From RXOA01 sp964554715 (GTDB lineage: Bacteria; Bipolaricaulota; Bipolaricaulia; UBA7950; UBA9294), in assembly GCA_964554715.1 (NCBI GenBank), contig CAZKPU010000046.1:1-16942 (forward strand): DNA of 16,942 nt, given 5' to 3'. Each line of letters begins with the position of its first letter. Position 1 is the first letter of the stretch. The position numbers and the translations under genes were made by a program. Under the pieces are notes generated by a model. It was not told the origin of the DNA, did not search any database, and saw only the letters and a list, made by a program, of their open reading frames with translations. Positions 7,416 through 14,046 of the stretch are shown in pieces.

Positions 7416-8268
7416 AACTCGGGGAGAAACGTGGTACTACTGGCGTCCGAAGATCTCGACATTCTCCACGCATTTTGCACTGCTGCTGGCTGTGTTGTTC
7501 GTAGCCTCACCGATCTTGTTCGCACTGATCAAGAGCACGCAAAGCACGGCGCAAATCCAAATGTATCCCCCTCAGTTCGGTATTGGCAGGTCGCTGATCG
7601 AGAACTACGCAACCGCATGGCAGCGCTACAACCTGGGCACGCTCATGCTGAACACGCTTGGTGTGGCAGCGACGGTGATGATCGGGAAGACATTGCTTTC
7701 GTTGTTTGCCGCGCTCGCATTGGTGTACTTCGACTTCCGCTTCAAAGGGCTTGTCTTCATCTTTATTCTGGTCACGTTGATGATGCCCGTGCCGGTTCGG
7801 GTGGTCTCGCTCTTCAAGCTGGTGTCGAGCTTCGGGTGGGGCAATACATTCTGGGCACTCACTGTTCCGTTCCTTGCTTCGGCCACAGGAACCTTCCTGT
7901 TCCGCCAGCACTTCATGTCGATTCCCACGTCGCTGGTGGATGCCGCCCGGGTCGATGGAGTCGGCCCGTTCAGATTTCTCTGGAAGATCCTTGTCCCGAT
8001 GTCCATGAACACCATCGGGGCCCTTGCCGTGATTGAGTTCGTCTACATTTGGAACCAGTACTTGTGGCCGCTCATCATCATCAGCTCCAACGATAACCAG
8101 ATGATCCAGATGGGCGTCAAGCGACTGACCAGCTCCGGTCCGGAGGGGATGGTCCACTGGGGGGTTTCGATGGCCGGTGTCGTCATCACAATGCTTCCTC
8201 CGCTGCTCCTGTTCATATTGCTTCAAGAGCAGTTTATGCGGGGCTTTGCCCTGACGGAGGAGAAATGA
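7405..8268 (+). CDS. ugpE: UgpE-like ABC transporter permease
   Basis: The product has 287 residues from ATG 7405 (MVDRTRGETWYYW), preceded by GAAGAGGG; an in-frame ATG at 7354 would overlap ugpA by 62 bases and is less likely. It is a MalG/UgpE-type permease with about six membrane segments. Stretches shared with E. coli UgpE are LTVPFLASATGTFLFRQ, the EAA loop IPTSLVDAARVDGVGP, and EFVYIWNQYLWPLIII, together with a short charged C-terminus ending TEEK. It pairs with UgpA to import G3P or glycerophosphodiesters. The stop codon overlaps the start of the phosphodiesterase by ATGA, so transport and intracellular cleavage are translationally linked. Confidence 0.9.
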   Translation: MVDRTRGETWYYWRPKISTFSTHFALLLAVLFVASPILFALIKSTQSTAQIQMYPPQFGIGRSLIENYATAWQRYNLGTLMLNTLGVAATVMIGKTLLSLFAALALVYFDFRFKGLVFIFILVTLMMPVPVRVVSLFKLVSSFGWGNTFWALTVPFLASATGTFLFRQHFMSIPTSLVDAARVDGVGPFRFLWKILVPMSMNTIGALAVIEFVYIWNQYLWPLIIISSNDNQMIQMGVKRLTSSGPEGMVHWGVSMAGVVITMLPPLLLFILLQEQFMRGFALTEEK

Positions 8269-9032
8269 AGATCGTCGGCCACAAGGGAGCCGGAGTGTCC
8301 GCTCCCGGAAACTCCGCAACAGGTCTGCGGCATGCACTTCAACTCGGCCTGGACGCCGTGGAAATCGATATCTGGCCAACATCTGACGGCAAATTCGTCG
8401 TGTTTCATGACGCTCACCTCGGAAAGATCACCGGGCATGCCGGTTGGACGAACTCGCTCACAAGCGCCCAACTCGAAGCGTTGTCCATCCGCTCTACCGA
8501 CTCTGATGTGCCGCCGGAGAAACTGCTGTTTCTCCCCGAAGCCCTTCAGCTCGCCGCCGGCCGCATTGAGGTCATTCTCGAGGTGAAACGGACACGCCAC
8601 GATCTGGAGGCCTACACCTGGATCGAGGAACGCCTCTGGAACACTCTCCAGGAGCACAATGCGCAGGCTTGGACAACCGTGATCTCATTCGATCACCGGA
8701 CGCTCTTCGACCTTCGTGCGATTGCGCCAGAGGCACGCATCGGCATGCTGTACGCGGGAGAGTGGCTACAGATGTGGGAGGAGGTTGACGCGTTGTCCCC
8801 GGACGCGCTGGTTCCGCACTGGGCACAAACGACTCATTCGCTGATCGAGACAGCGCATCGCCGCCAGCTGGCTGTGTATCCGTGGGCGGTGGATCACCGC
8901 GATTGGATGGAGCGACTCATCGATATGGGCGTAGATGGCATTATTACAGACCATCCGGAAACCCTTCTAGAGATCCTACAACGAACTTCACTGTCACCCC
9001 CATCGAACTCAGGGGGCGGAGGAACCCGATGA
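8265..9032 (+). CDS. ugpQ: Cytoplasmic glycerophosphodiester phosphodiesterase (UgpQ-like), altered active-site motif
   Basis: The product has 255 residues; its ATG overlaps the ugpE stop as ATGA, and GGAGGAGA lies just upstream. No signal peptide is present, so it acts in the cytoplasm on imported diesters, releasing G3P and an alcohol. The GDPD TIM-barrel pattern is seen: His6, then Glu33 and Asp35 (VEIDIW), His48 (FHDAH), Glu106 in ILEVK, and the C-terminal DGIITDHPE. Two normally conserved features differ: the HR dipeptide is His6-Lys7, and the PENT motif is PGNS (14-17). The metal ligands and both histidines remain, so activity is likely, but specificity may be changed. The C-terminus ends in a Gly-rich tail. 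A HAD phosphatase gene follows with another ATGA overlap. Confidence 0.85.
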   Translation: MKIVGHKGAGVSAPGNSATGLRHALQLGLDAVEIDIWPTSDGKFVVFHDAHLGKITGHAGWTNSLTSAQLEALSIRSTDSDVPPEKLLFLPEALQLAAGRIEVILEVKRTRHDLEAYTWIEERLWNTLQEHNAQAWTTVISFDHRTLFDLRAIAPEARIGMLYAGEWLQMWEEVDALSPDALVPHWAQTTHSLIETAHRRQLAVYPWAVDHRDWMERLIDMGVDGIITDHPETLLEILQRTSLSPPSNSGGGGTR

Positions 9033-9889
9033 CCCAATGGTACCCCGACAAGGAAATTCAGGCCCGCTTCGGAGCCAACCACCCGCTTACCCGATGCGAC
9101 GGATTCGTCTTCGATGTCGACGGCGTCTTGTGCCGAGGGGAGACGCTGATCCCCCGCGCTGACGAGACCATCGATCGGCTTCGCCGCGGTGGCAAACGGG
9201 TGATCTTTATCTCCAACAATTCGACCAAGTCTCGCGATGAGTACATCGCCAAGTTCACGCGATTGGGAATTCCCGTCACCGCAGACGATTTGGTCCTCTC
9301 GACCTACGCCACAGCCCAGTATGTCGCCGATACTTGGCCTGGAGCCCGGGTGTTCGTGATCGGAGCCCCCGGCCTGCGTCGCGAATTGGAGCTCGCAGGC
9401 CTCAAGCTAGTGGATGATCCTCTATCAACCGATGCCGTCGTCATCGGGTCCGCGTTCGATGGCCGTGGGCAACTCACCGCTGACAACGGTTCACGAATCA
9501 CGGGAGCTCTGCGTGCGCTATACCATGCAGACGCAAAGTTCATCGCCACGAACCCTGATCGCATCTTTCCTGCGTCAGATGGGGTCGTTCCCGGGACCGG
9601 GGCGATGATCGGCGCACTCTCTTACATGGTTGACCGGCAACCTGACGCAGTCATCGGCAAGCCCTCGCCCTATATCGTGAAGATTGCTCTCGAAAGGCTC
9701 AGGCTTAAGGGCAACCAATGCGCGATTGTCGGCGATATGGACACCGACATGCTTGCCGGACAGAAAATGGACATGACCACCATCTTCGTCCGCTCGGGGG
9801 CGATGACAGAAGAGAAGCTTCGCTCATTGGGCATATCGCCTGAATGCGTGTTTGACTCGGTGATCGATATTCTTGCTTTCCCTGTCTGA
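9029..9889 (+). CDS. HAD superfamily IIA phosphatase (NagD / phosphoglycolate-G3P phosphatase type), copy 1
   Basis: The product has 286 residues from ATG 9029, overlapping the previous stop by ATGA, with GGCGGAGGAA as ribosome site. An upstream in-frame ATG would lie inside the phosphodiesterase and is rejected. All four HAD motifs are present: nucleophile and acid/base Asp29 and Asp31 in FDVDGV, ISNNST (61-66), Lys211 in GKPSP, and GDMDTD (235-240). A type IIA cap domain lies between motifs two and three, with the ATNPDRIFP signature. Members dephosphorylate small phosphorylated metabolites such as phosphoglycolate, G3P or sugar phosphates; the mycobacterial member Rv1692 is a G3P phosphatase. 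Being fused in translation to a phosphodiesterase gene suggests that it acts on G3P or on the phosphorylated product of that enzyme. This is inference. Confidence 0.9.
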   Translation: MTQWYPDKEIQARFGANHPLTRCDGFVFDVDGVLCRGETLIPRADETIDRLRRGGKRVIFISNNSTKSRDEYIAKFTRLGIPVTADDLVLSTYATAQYVADTWPGARVFVIGAPGLRRELELAGLKLVDDPLSTDAVVIGSAFDGRGQLTADNGSRITGALRALYHADAKFIATNPDRIFPASDGVVPGTGAMIGALSYMVDRQPDAVIGKPSPYIVKIALERLRLKGNQCAIVGDMDTDMLAGQKMDMTTIFVRSGAMTEEKLRSLGISPECVFDSVIDILAFPV

Positions 9890-9898
9890 GGGGGGGGG
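9890..9898 (+). promoter_or_regulatory. G9 homopolymer serving as ribosome binding site of the DHH gene
   Basis: Nine consecutive G residues directly follow the HAD stop codon and end five bases before GTG 9904. This is the only purine-rich element upstream of the DHH gene, so it must act as the Shine-Dalgarno site. Homopolymers of this length are prone to slippage, and a length change would alter spacing without breaking either gene. Confidence 0.6.
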
Positions 9899-9903
9899 AC
9901 AAC

Positions 9904-11127
9904 GTGAGCAGAGAAACCTACATCAAGGCGTTGGAAGAATCCATCATGCGCTTGCGCGCCGTGGGTGTCGAGAAGGACATCCTACTCGTTCACCACAACG
10001 ATTCGGACGGGATTTCGTCTGGAGTCGCGTTGGACGAGGCTTTCTCGCGCGATGGTTTCCGGGTCACACGCATACCGCTCGAACGCGTCCATCCGCCGAT
10101 CATTGAGCGGATCCATGATCTTGCTGCCGGGAAGCCTGTTGTGTACACCGATCTCGGCGGGCGTGCGGCGCCCGTTATTTGCGGCGCAAATCGGGATCGT
10201 TCGTTCACGATGATCCTCGATCATCACCCAGCCGAACCTTCCACCTCGGATAGCGTGCTTTGCTTGTCTACGGAGTTCTTCGGTCTGTCCGGAGAAGAAG
10301 ACATTTCCGCTGCGACAGGAGCGACGATCTTCGCTCAGGTCATGAATCCGCAGAACATCGATCTTAGCTACCTAGGGGTGATCGGCGCTCTGGGTGACTC
10401 GCATGATCGAAGCGGCCGTCTCGTCGGCGAGAACCGCAAGGCCCTGCTCGATGCCGTCAAACAAGGGGACATGGTCTATCACGAGACAGACGGACATGAG
10501 GTCTACACGCTGACAAGGTTCGGGCCCCCGATTGCGATGCAGCCCTTTGCCAAGTCCCTGACCACGCTCGGGGCAGCTGGCTACGCCATGGGGGGGCCTG
10601 AGACGAGCGCTGAAGCGTGCCTCCAGGGGGAGACACCATCGTATAAGGTCAAGCTCGCTGAGCTGACTTCGCTCAAGAACGAACGCTTCGAACACGAAGT
10701 CACAAGGATCAAGAACGGAGAGCTCAGCCAGACTCGTCACATCCAGTGGTTCTCCGTCGGGGCCGGCTTCGATCCGATGGGCGTCAAGATCATCGGTGAG
10801 TTCTGCATGGAGATCCGCGACGAACCGTTCATGAACCACAACAAGTACATCGCCGGGTTTCAGGATATGCCCACCGAAGTGCCGGGATTGGGGACGTTCA
10901 CATGGGACCTTGTCAAGGTCTCCATGCGAGTTCCAACGCCACTTGGCAGCAGAATTGTCGAAGGATCCATGCCCGGCCTTGACTGGCTTCTCCCTGAGGC
11001 CGCCTTGCGGGTGGGCGGTTCGATCGATGCGTGTCATGGATATGCTGCAGCAGCGCTTGTTCCAAGAGGGAGAGAAGAAGAGCTCGTGGCCCTTATGAAC
11101 AAGCTTCTCACCGAGAAAGGAGTCTAG
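9904..11127 (+). CDS. DHH-family phosphoesterase (archaeal RecJ-like, with DHHA1 domain)
   Basis: The product has 407 residues from GTG 9904, 14 bases after the HAD stop. The N-terminal DHH domain has its metal-binding motifs: HNDSDGISSG (Asp33, Asp35), YTDLGG (Asp83), LDHHPAEP (Asp106-His107-His108) and GDSHDRSG (Asp165). The C-terminal RVGGSIDACHGYAAAA (369 on) matches the GG...H...AA substrate-binding motif of DHHA1. Family members cleave phosphate esters: single-stranded nucleic acid ends, nanoRNA, cyclic dinucleotides, pyrophosphate. The form here resembles uncharacterised archaeal single-chain DHH proteins and lacks the long oligonucleotide-binding extension of bacterial RecJ. No signal peptide or membrane segment is seen. 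Its place between two phosphodiesterase-phosphatase pairs suggests a role in phosphoester catabolism, but a housekeeping nuclease carried in the operon is possible. Confidence 0.85.
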   Translation: MSRETYIKALEESIMRLRAVGVEKDILLVHHNDSDGISSGVALDEAFSRDGFRVTRIPLERVHPPIIERIHDLAAGKPVVYTDLGGRAAPVICGANRDRSFTMILDHHPAEPSTSDSVLCLSTEFFGLSGEEDISAATGATIFAQVMNPQNIDLSYLGVIGALGDSHDRSGRLVGENRKALLDAVKQGDMVYHETDGHEVYTLTRFGPPIAMQPFAKSLTTLGAAGYAMGGPETSAEACLQGETPSYKVKLAELTSLKNERFEHEVTRIKNGELSQTRHIQWFSVGAGFDPMGVKIIGEFCMEIRDEPFMNHNKYIAGFQDMPTEVPGLGTFTWDLVKVSMRVPTPLGSRIVEGSMPGLDWLLPEAALRVGGSIDACHGYAAAALVPRGREEELVALMNKLLTEKGV

Positions 11128-11133
11128 TCGAAC

Positions 11134-12120
11134 ATGCGCCCTGCAGCTTCGGTTGCCATGTTGTGCACAGTGATCGCCATCCTGAACCTCGCAGCCGTGG
11201 CGTCTTCGGATCTTGTCGCACGAGGCCCCATCAACATTTCCGCCAACAACCAGTTCACACCGGACAACGGCGTCATCTCGGGCGACGGCTCCACAGAGAC
11301 ACCGTTCGTAATCGCCGGCTGGTCGATCACGGCGGGAAACGGAGCCGCAATCCGAGTTCAAGGGACAACTGCTCAGTTCGTCATCCGCGACTGCATGTTC
11401 ATCGGCGACAACTCACGGGGGATCGGCGTTGTTCTGGGCGAGTCCGCCCCGACCACAGGGCTGATCGAGCAGTCGACCTTCGAGAATCTTCGGATCGGGG
11501 TCTTTGCGTATCGATGCACCGGAGCGAGGATCGAGGCCAATTCGTTCAACCAATGTTGGCGGGGCGTCGATGGGAGTGAGGCTGATGCAGTGCTCATTCA
11601 GAGGAATTTCTTCACCGACACCCGCGAACACGCCGTCTTCCTCTGGCGCTGCCATGCAAGCGTGTTGGAGGAAAACTCGCTCCACACAGGGCAGAACGCC
11701 ATCTATCTTGACAGCTGCCACCGTGTGTTTCTGCACGGGAATCGGATCCGTGAGGCTGAGCGGGGGCTGTTCCTATGGGATTGCTTTGATTGCCTGCTCA
11801 CGGAGAATGACATCCGAGGCTGCCATCTGGGGATTGCGCTCGTCCATACATCTGCCGGCAACGCCGTTTATCACAACGCTCTCTTCGACAACGACCGCTC
11901 GGCCACGTGTGATGAGGCCGACAACCGCTGGGACAACGGCTACCCAGCAGGCGGCAACTTCTGGGGATCGGATGACGTTTCAGACACTCATAGCGGGCCC
12001 AATCAAGATCTTCCCGGATCCGACGGGATCGTAGACCTTGCAGAGGTGATTCCGTTTGCCGGCATAGATCGCTACCCGTTGGCGGCCCTGCCATCCACCA
12101 TGATGACGGGATCAGAGTGA
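11134..12120 (+). CDS. Exported right-handed parallel beta-helix protein, NosD-like
   Basis: The product has 328 residues from ATG 11134, with AAAGGAGT some ten bases upstream. An N-terminal signal peptide is evident (MRPAASVAMLCTVIAILNLA, likely cleaved near AVASS). From about residue 70 to 250 it consists of repeated beta-helix coils with the NosD/CASH pattern, such as IEANSFNQC, IQRNFFTDT, LEENSLHTG, LHGNRIREA and LTENDIRGC. The C-terminus has the NosD signature: NRWDNG, GGNFWG, SGPNQD, GSDGIVD and DRYPL. Proteins of this type bind or act on extended polymers or, in NosD, help deliver copper to an enzyme; no nitrous oxide reductase genes are present here. It probably acts outside the cytoplasm, perhaps on the polymer that the exported GlpQ degrades. 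Several Cys (in CFDC, RC, SC contexts) are unusual in an exported protein. Specific function unknown. Confidence 0.85.
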   Translation: MRPAASVAMLCTVIAILNLAAVASSDLVARGPINISANNQFTPDNGVISGDGSTETPFVIAGWSITAGNGAAIRVQGTTAQFVIRDCMFIGDNSRGIGVVLGESAPTTGLIEQSTFENLRIGVFAYRCTGARIEANSFNQCWRGVDGSEADAVLIQRNFFTDTREHAVFLWRCHASVLEENSLHTGQNAIYLDSCHRVFLHGNRIREAERGLFLWDCFDCLLTENDIRGCHLGIALVHTSAGNAVYHNALFDNDRSATCDEADNRWDNGYPAGGNFWGSDDVSDTHSGPNQDLPGSDGIVDLAEVIPFAGIDRYPLAALPSTMMTGSE

Positions 12121-12139
12121 ACGCGGAGAGGAGGAGAAG

Positions 12140-13117
12140 ATGAAGAGGGGATTGGTTGCCTTTCTGTGCCTTGTTCTTGCCATCACAGCGTCGGCGCTCT
12201 CACAGGAAGAAACCGTCATCGCACACCGCGGTGCATCGGGATACCTGCCAGAGCACACGCTGCCTGCGTATGCCTATGCGCATGCCCTTGGCGCCGACTT
12301 TGTAGAGCTTGACTTGGTGATGACAAAGGACCGGGTACTGATTTGCCTTCATGATATCTACCTAGAACCGACAACGGATGTCGAGCTGCAATACCCGGAG
12401 CGATGCCGTGGTGACGGCCATTGGTATGCTGCCGATTTCACGTATGACGAAGTGCAGCGCCTTCATGTGCATGAGCGCACGACATCCTCGAACTCACCTG
12501 TTTTCCCGGATCGCTTCCCTCTCGGTCGATCGTCCTTCTTCGTTCCAACTCTGACTGAGGCAATCGAACTCGTGCAGGGGTTGAATCGGAGCACCGGAAA
12601 AGACGTTGGCTTGTACCCGGAACTCAAGCGACCCTCCTGGCATTCCTCGGAGGGATTGCCGATGGAAGAGGCGTTTCTTGAGATTCTGGCTGACTACGGC
12701 TATTCGGGCAAGGACGCAAATGTCATTGTCCAATGTTTCGAAGCTGACACCCTCAGAGCGCTTCGATCCGTTTTCGATGCGCCCTTCAGGTTGATTCAGC
12801 TAGTCAGCGCAAGTTGGGCGTATGCAGCGATGTGGACTGAGTCCGGTCTTGACGCAATCGCGGAGTACGCAGATGGGATCGGCCCGTCCAAGACGATCAT
12901 CGAGAACAATCCATCGTATGTGGCCTGGGCTCATGCGCGCCATTTGATCGTCCATCCGTACACATTCCGCGCTGACTCTCTTCCTGCCGGCTACGAATCT
13001 CTCGAGGAAGAACTCGAGACCTTCTACTTCGACTACGGCGTCGATGGGGTATTCACGGACTTCCCCGATGCTGCGATCCATGTCCTCGCCCGTCAGGACG
13101 GTTTGGGGGCACCTTGA
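12140..13117 (+). CDS. glpQ: Exported glycerophosphodiester phosphodiesterase, GlpQ type
   Basis: The product has 325 residues from ATG 12140, with GGAGAGGAGGAG directly upstream. A signal peptide (MKRGLVAFLCLVLAITASAL, cleavage about residue 19-22) sends it to the periplasm or outside. The active site is canonical: His29-Arg30 in IAHRGASG, PEHT (37-40), Glu56 and Asp58 in VELDL, His71 in LHD, and the later metal-binding Glu in LYPELKRP. Long stretches parallel E. coli GlpQ: YGYSGKDANV, QCFEADTLR, AEYADGIGP, VHPYTFRADSLP and GVDGVFTDFPD. GlpQ hydrolyses glycerophosphocholine, -ethanolamine, -glycerol and related diesters to G3P plus alcohol; some bacterial relatives also trim glycerol-phosphate teichoic acid. 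Its G3P would be imported by UgpBAE. The stop overlaps the next start as TTGA. Confidence 0.92.
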   Translation: MKRGLVAFLCLVLAITASALSQEETVIAHRGASGYLPEHTLPAYAYAHALGADFVELDLVMTKDRVLICLHDIYLEPTTDVELQYPERCRGDGHWYAADFTYDEVQRLHVHERTTSSNSPVFPDRFPLGRSSFFVPTLTEAIELVQGLNRSTGKDVGLYPELKRPSWHSSEGLPMEEAFLEILADYGYSGKDANVIVQCFEADTLRALRSVFDAPFRLIQLVSASWAYAAMWTESGLDAIAEYADGIGPSKTIIENNPSYVAWAHARHLIVHPYTFRADSLPAGYESLEEELETFYFDYGVDGVFTDFPDAAIHVLARQDGLGAP

Positions 13118-14040
13118 TCCGACCGGGAGAAAACGAGCAGTTCGACGAAGACAACAGAGCGGAGCATGCTTTCTTGCCTGTGATCGGCTACTTATTCGAT
13201 CTTGATGGCACGGTCTACCGGGGAGAAAAGCTACTGCCCGGAGCCAGCAAGACGATCGCAGCATTACGAGACAGAGGGCGTCGACTGTTGTTTGTGTCGA
13301 ACAAACCTCTCCACTCGCGTCGTCACTACGCTCAGAAGCTGACCAAGCTCGGCATCCCCACATCCGAAGAGCATGTTCTCAGCTCCTCCTATGTGCTGGC
13401 CCGGTGCTTGGCAACTCGCTCTCCCGGAGCCCGTGTATTCGCCATCGGTGAGCCGCCTCTTGTCGAAGAGCTGAGAAACGCCGGTCTTGAGCTATGCGAT
13501 GACCCCGCCAGGACTCAGTACGTGATCGCGGCATTTGACCGCACCCTGACCTATGCGAAGCTCAATACAGCGTTCCAAGCGCTGCGAGCTGGCGCTCACT
13601 TCGTTGCCACCAACGCCGACCGAACCTGCCCGATCGAGGGCGGAGAAATCCCGGATGCTGCCGCTGTGATCGCTGCACTGGAATCGACGGCCGAGAAGAA
13701 GGTTGAACACGTTTTCGGCAAGCCTTCGCCGGAAGTGATCCACGTTGCCCTTGAACGTCTTCGAGTTCCTGCAACACGTTGTGTCATGGTGGGTGATCGT
13801 CTGGAAACCGATATGATAATGGCCAAGCAGAATGAGCTGGTCGCCGTCCTGACACTCACGGGCGTGACGACTCCGAGTATGCTCAAGGCCGCGTCGCTGC
13901 AGCCTGACTATGTCGTTGGTGATCTCCGAGAGCTTCCAGCGCTCGACTGTCTCCTTGCACCACTCCTGGCCGGCCGACAGGCATTGCCGGCCGGCCGGCT
14001 TTACCGAAGTCAGTCACGGCCACGGCAAAGAGAGGAGTAA
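13114..14040 (+). CDS. HAD superfamily IIA phosphatase (NagD / phosphoglycolate-G3P phosphatase type), copy 2
   Basis: The frame from TTG 13114 gives 308 residues and overlaps the glpQ stop as TTGA, like the ATGA couplings elsewhere in the cluster. A GTG at 13180 would start the protein at the usual place (IGYLFDLDGT) and is a real alternative. HAD motifs are complete: Asp29 and Asp31 in FDLDGT, VSNKP (61-65), the cap signature ATNADRTCP, GKPSPE and GDRLETD. It belongs to the same subfamily as the protein at 9029-9889, but the two differ widely in sequence and motif detail (SNK versus SNN), so they are not a recent duplication. The likely substrate is G3P or another small phosphate ester. The C-terminus carries a basic, low-complexity tail encoded over a GC-rich inverted repeat at 13968-13996. 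Confidence 0.88.
   Translation: MIRPGENEQFDEDNRAEHAFLPVIGYLFDLDGTVYRGEKLLPGASKTIAALRDRGRRLLFVSNKPLHSRRHYAQKLTKLGIPTSEEHVLSSSYVLARCLATRSPGARVFAIGEPPLVEELRNAGLELCDDPARTQYVIAAFDRTLTYAKLNTAFQALRAGAHFVATNADRTCPIEGGEIPDAAAVIAALESTAEKKVEHVFGKPSPEVIHVALERLRVPATRCVMVGDRLETDMIMAKQNELVAVLTLTGVTTPSMLKAASLQPDYVVGDLRELPALDCLLAPLLAGRQALPAGRLYRSQSRPRQREE
13968..13996 (+). repeat. GC-rich 9-bp inverted repeat at the 3' end of the second HAD gene
   Basis: GGCCGGCCG (13968-13976) pairs with CGGCCGGCC (13988-13996) around an 11-base loop. It lies within coding sequence, about 50 bases before the glpA start. No T-run follows. It may stabilise or pause the transcript between the scavenging genes and the dehydrogenase genes. 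Confidence 0.5.
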
Positions 14041-14046
14041 CCGCAG

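Noticed and set aside
7507..8382. 291-codon minus-strand open frame opposite ugpE
   Set aside because: Antisense shadow with low-complexity charged composition and no domain; ugpE on the other strand is certain.
10372..11361. 329-codon minus-strand open frame opposite the DHH gene
   Set aside because: It spans parts of two well-supported plus-strand genes and has no recognisable motif; it follows from the codon bias of the sense strand.
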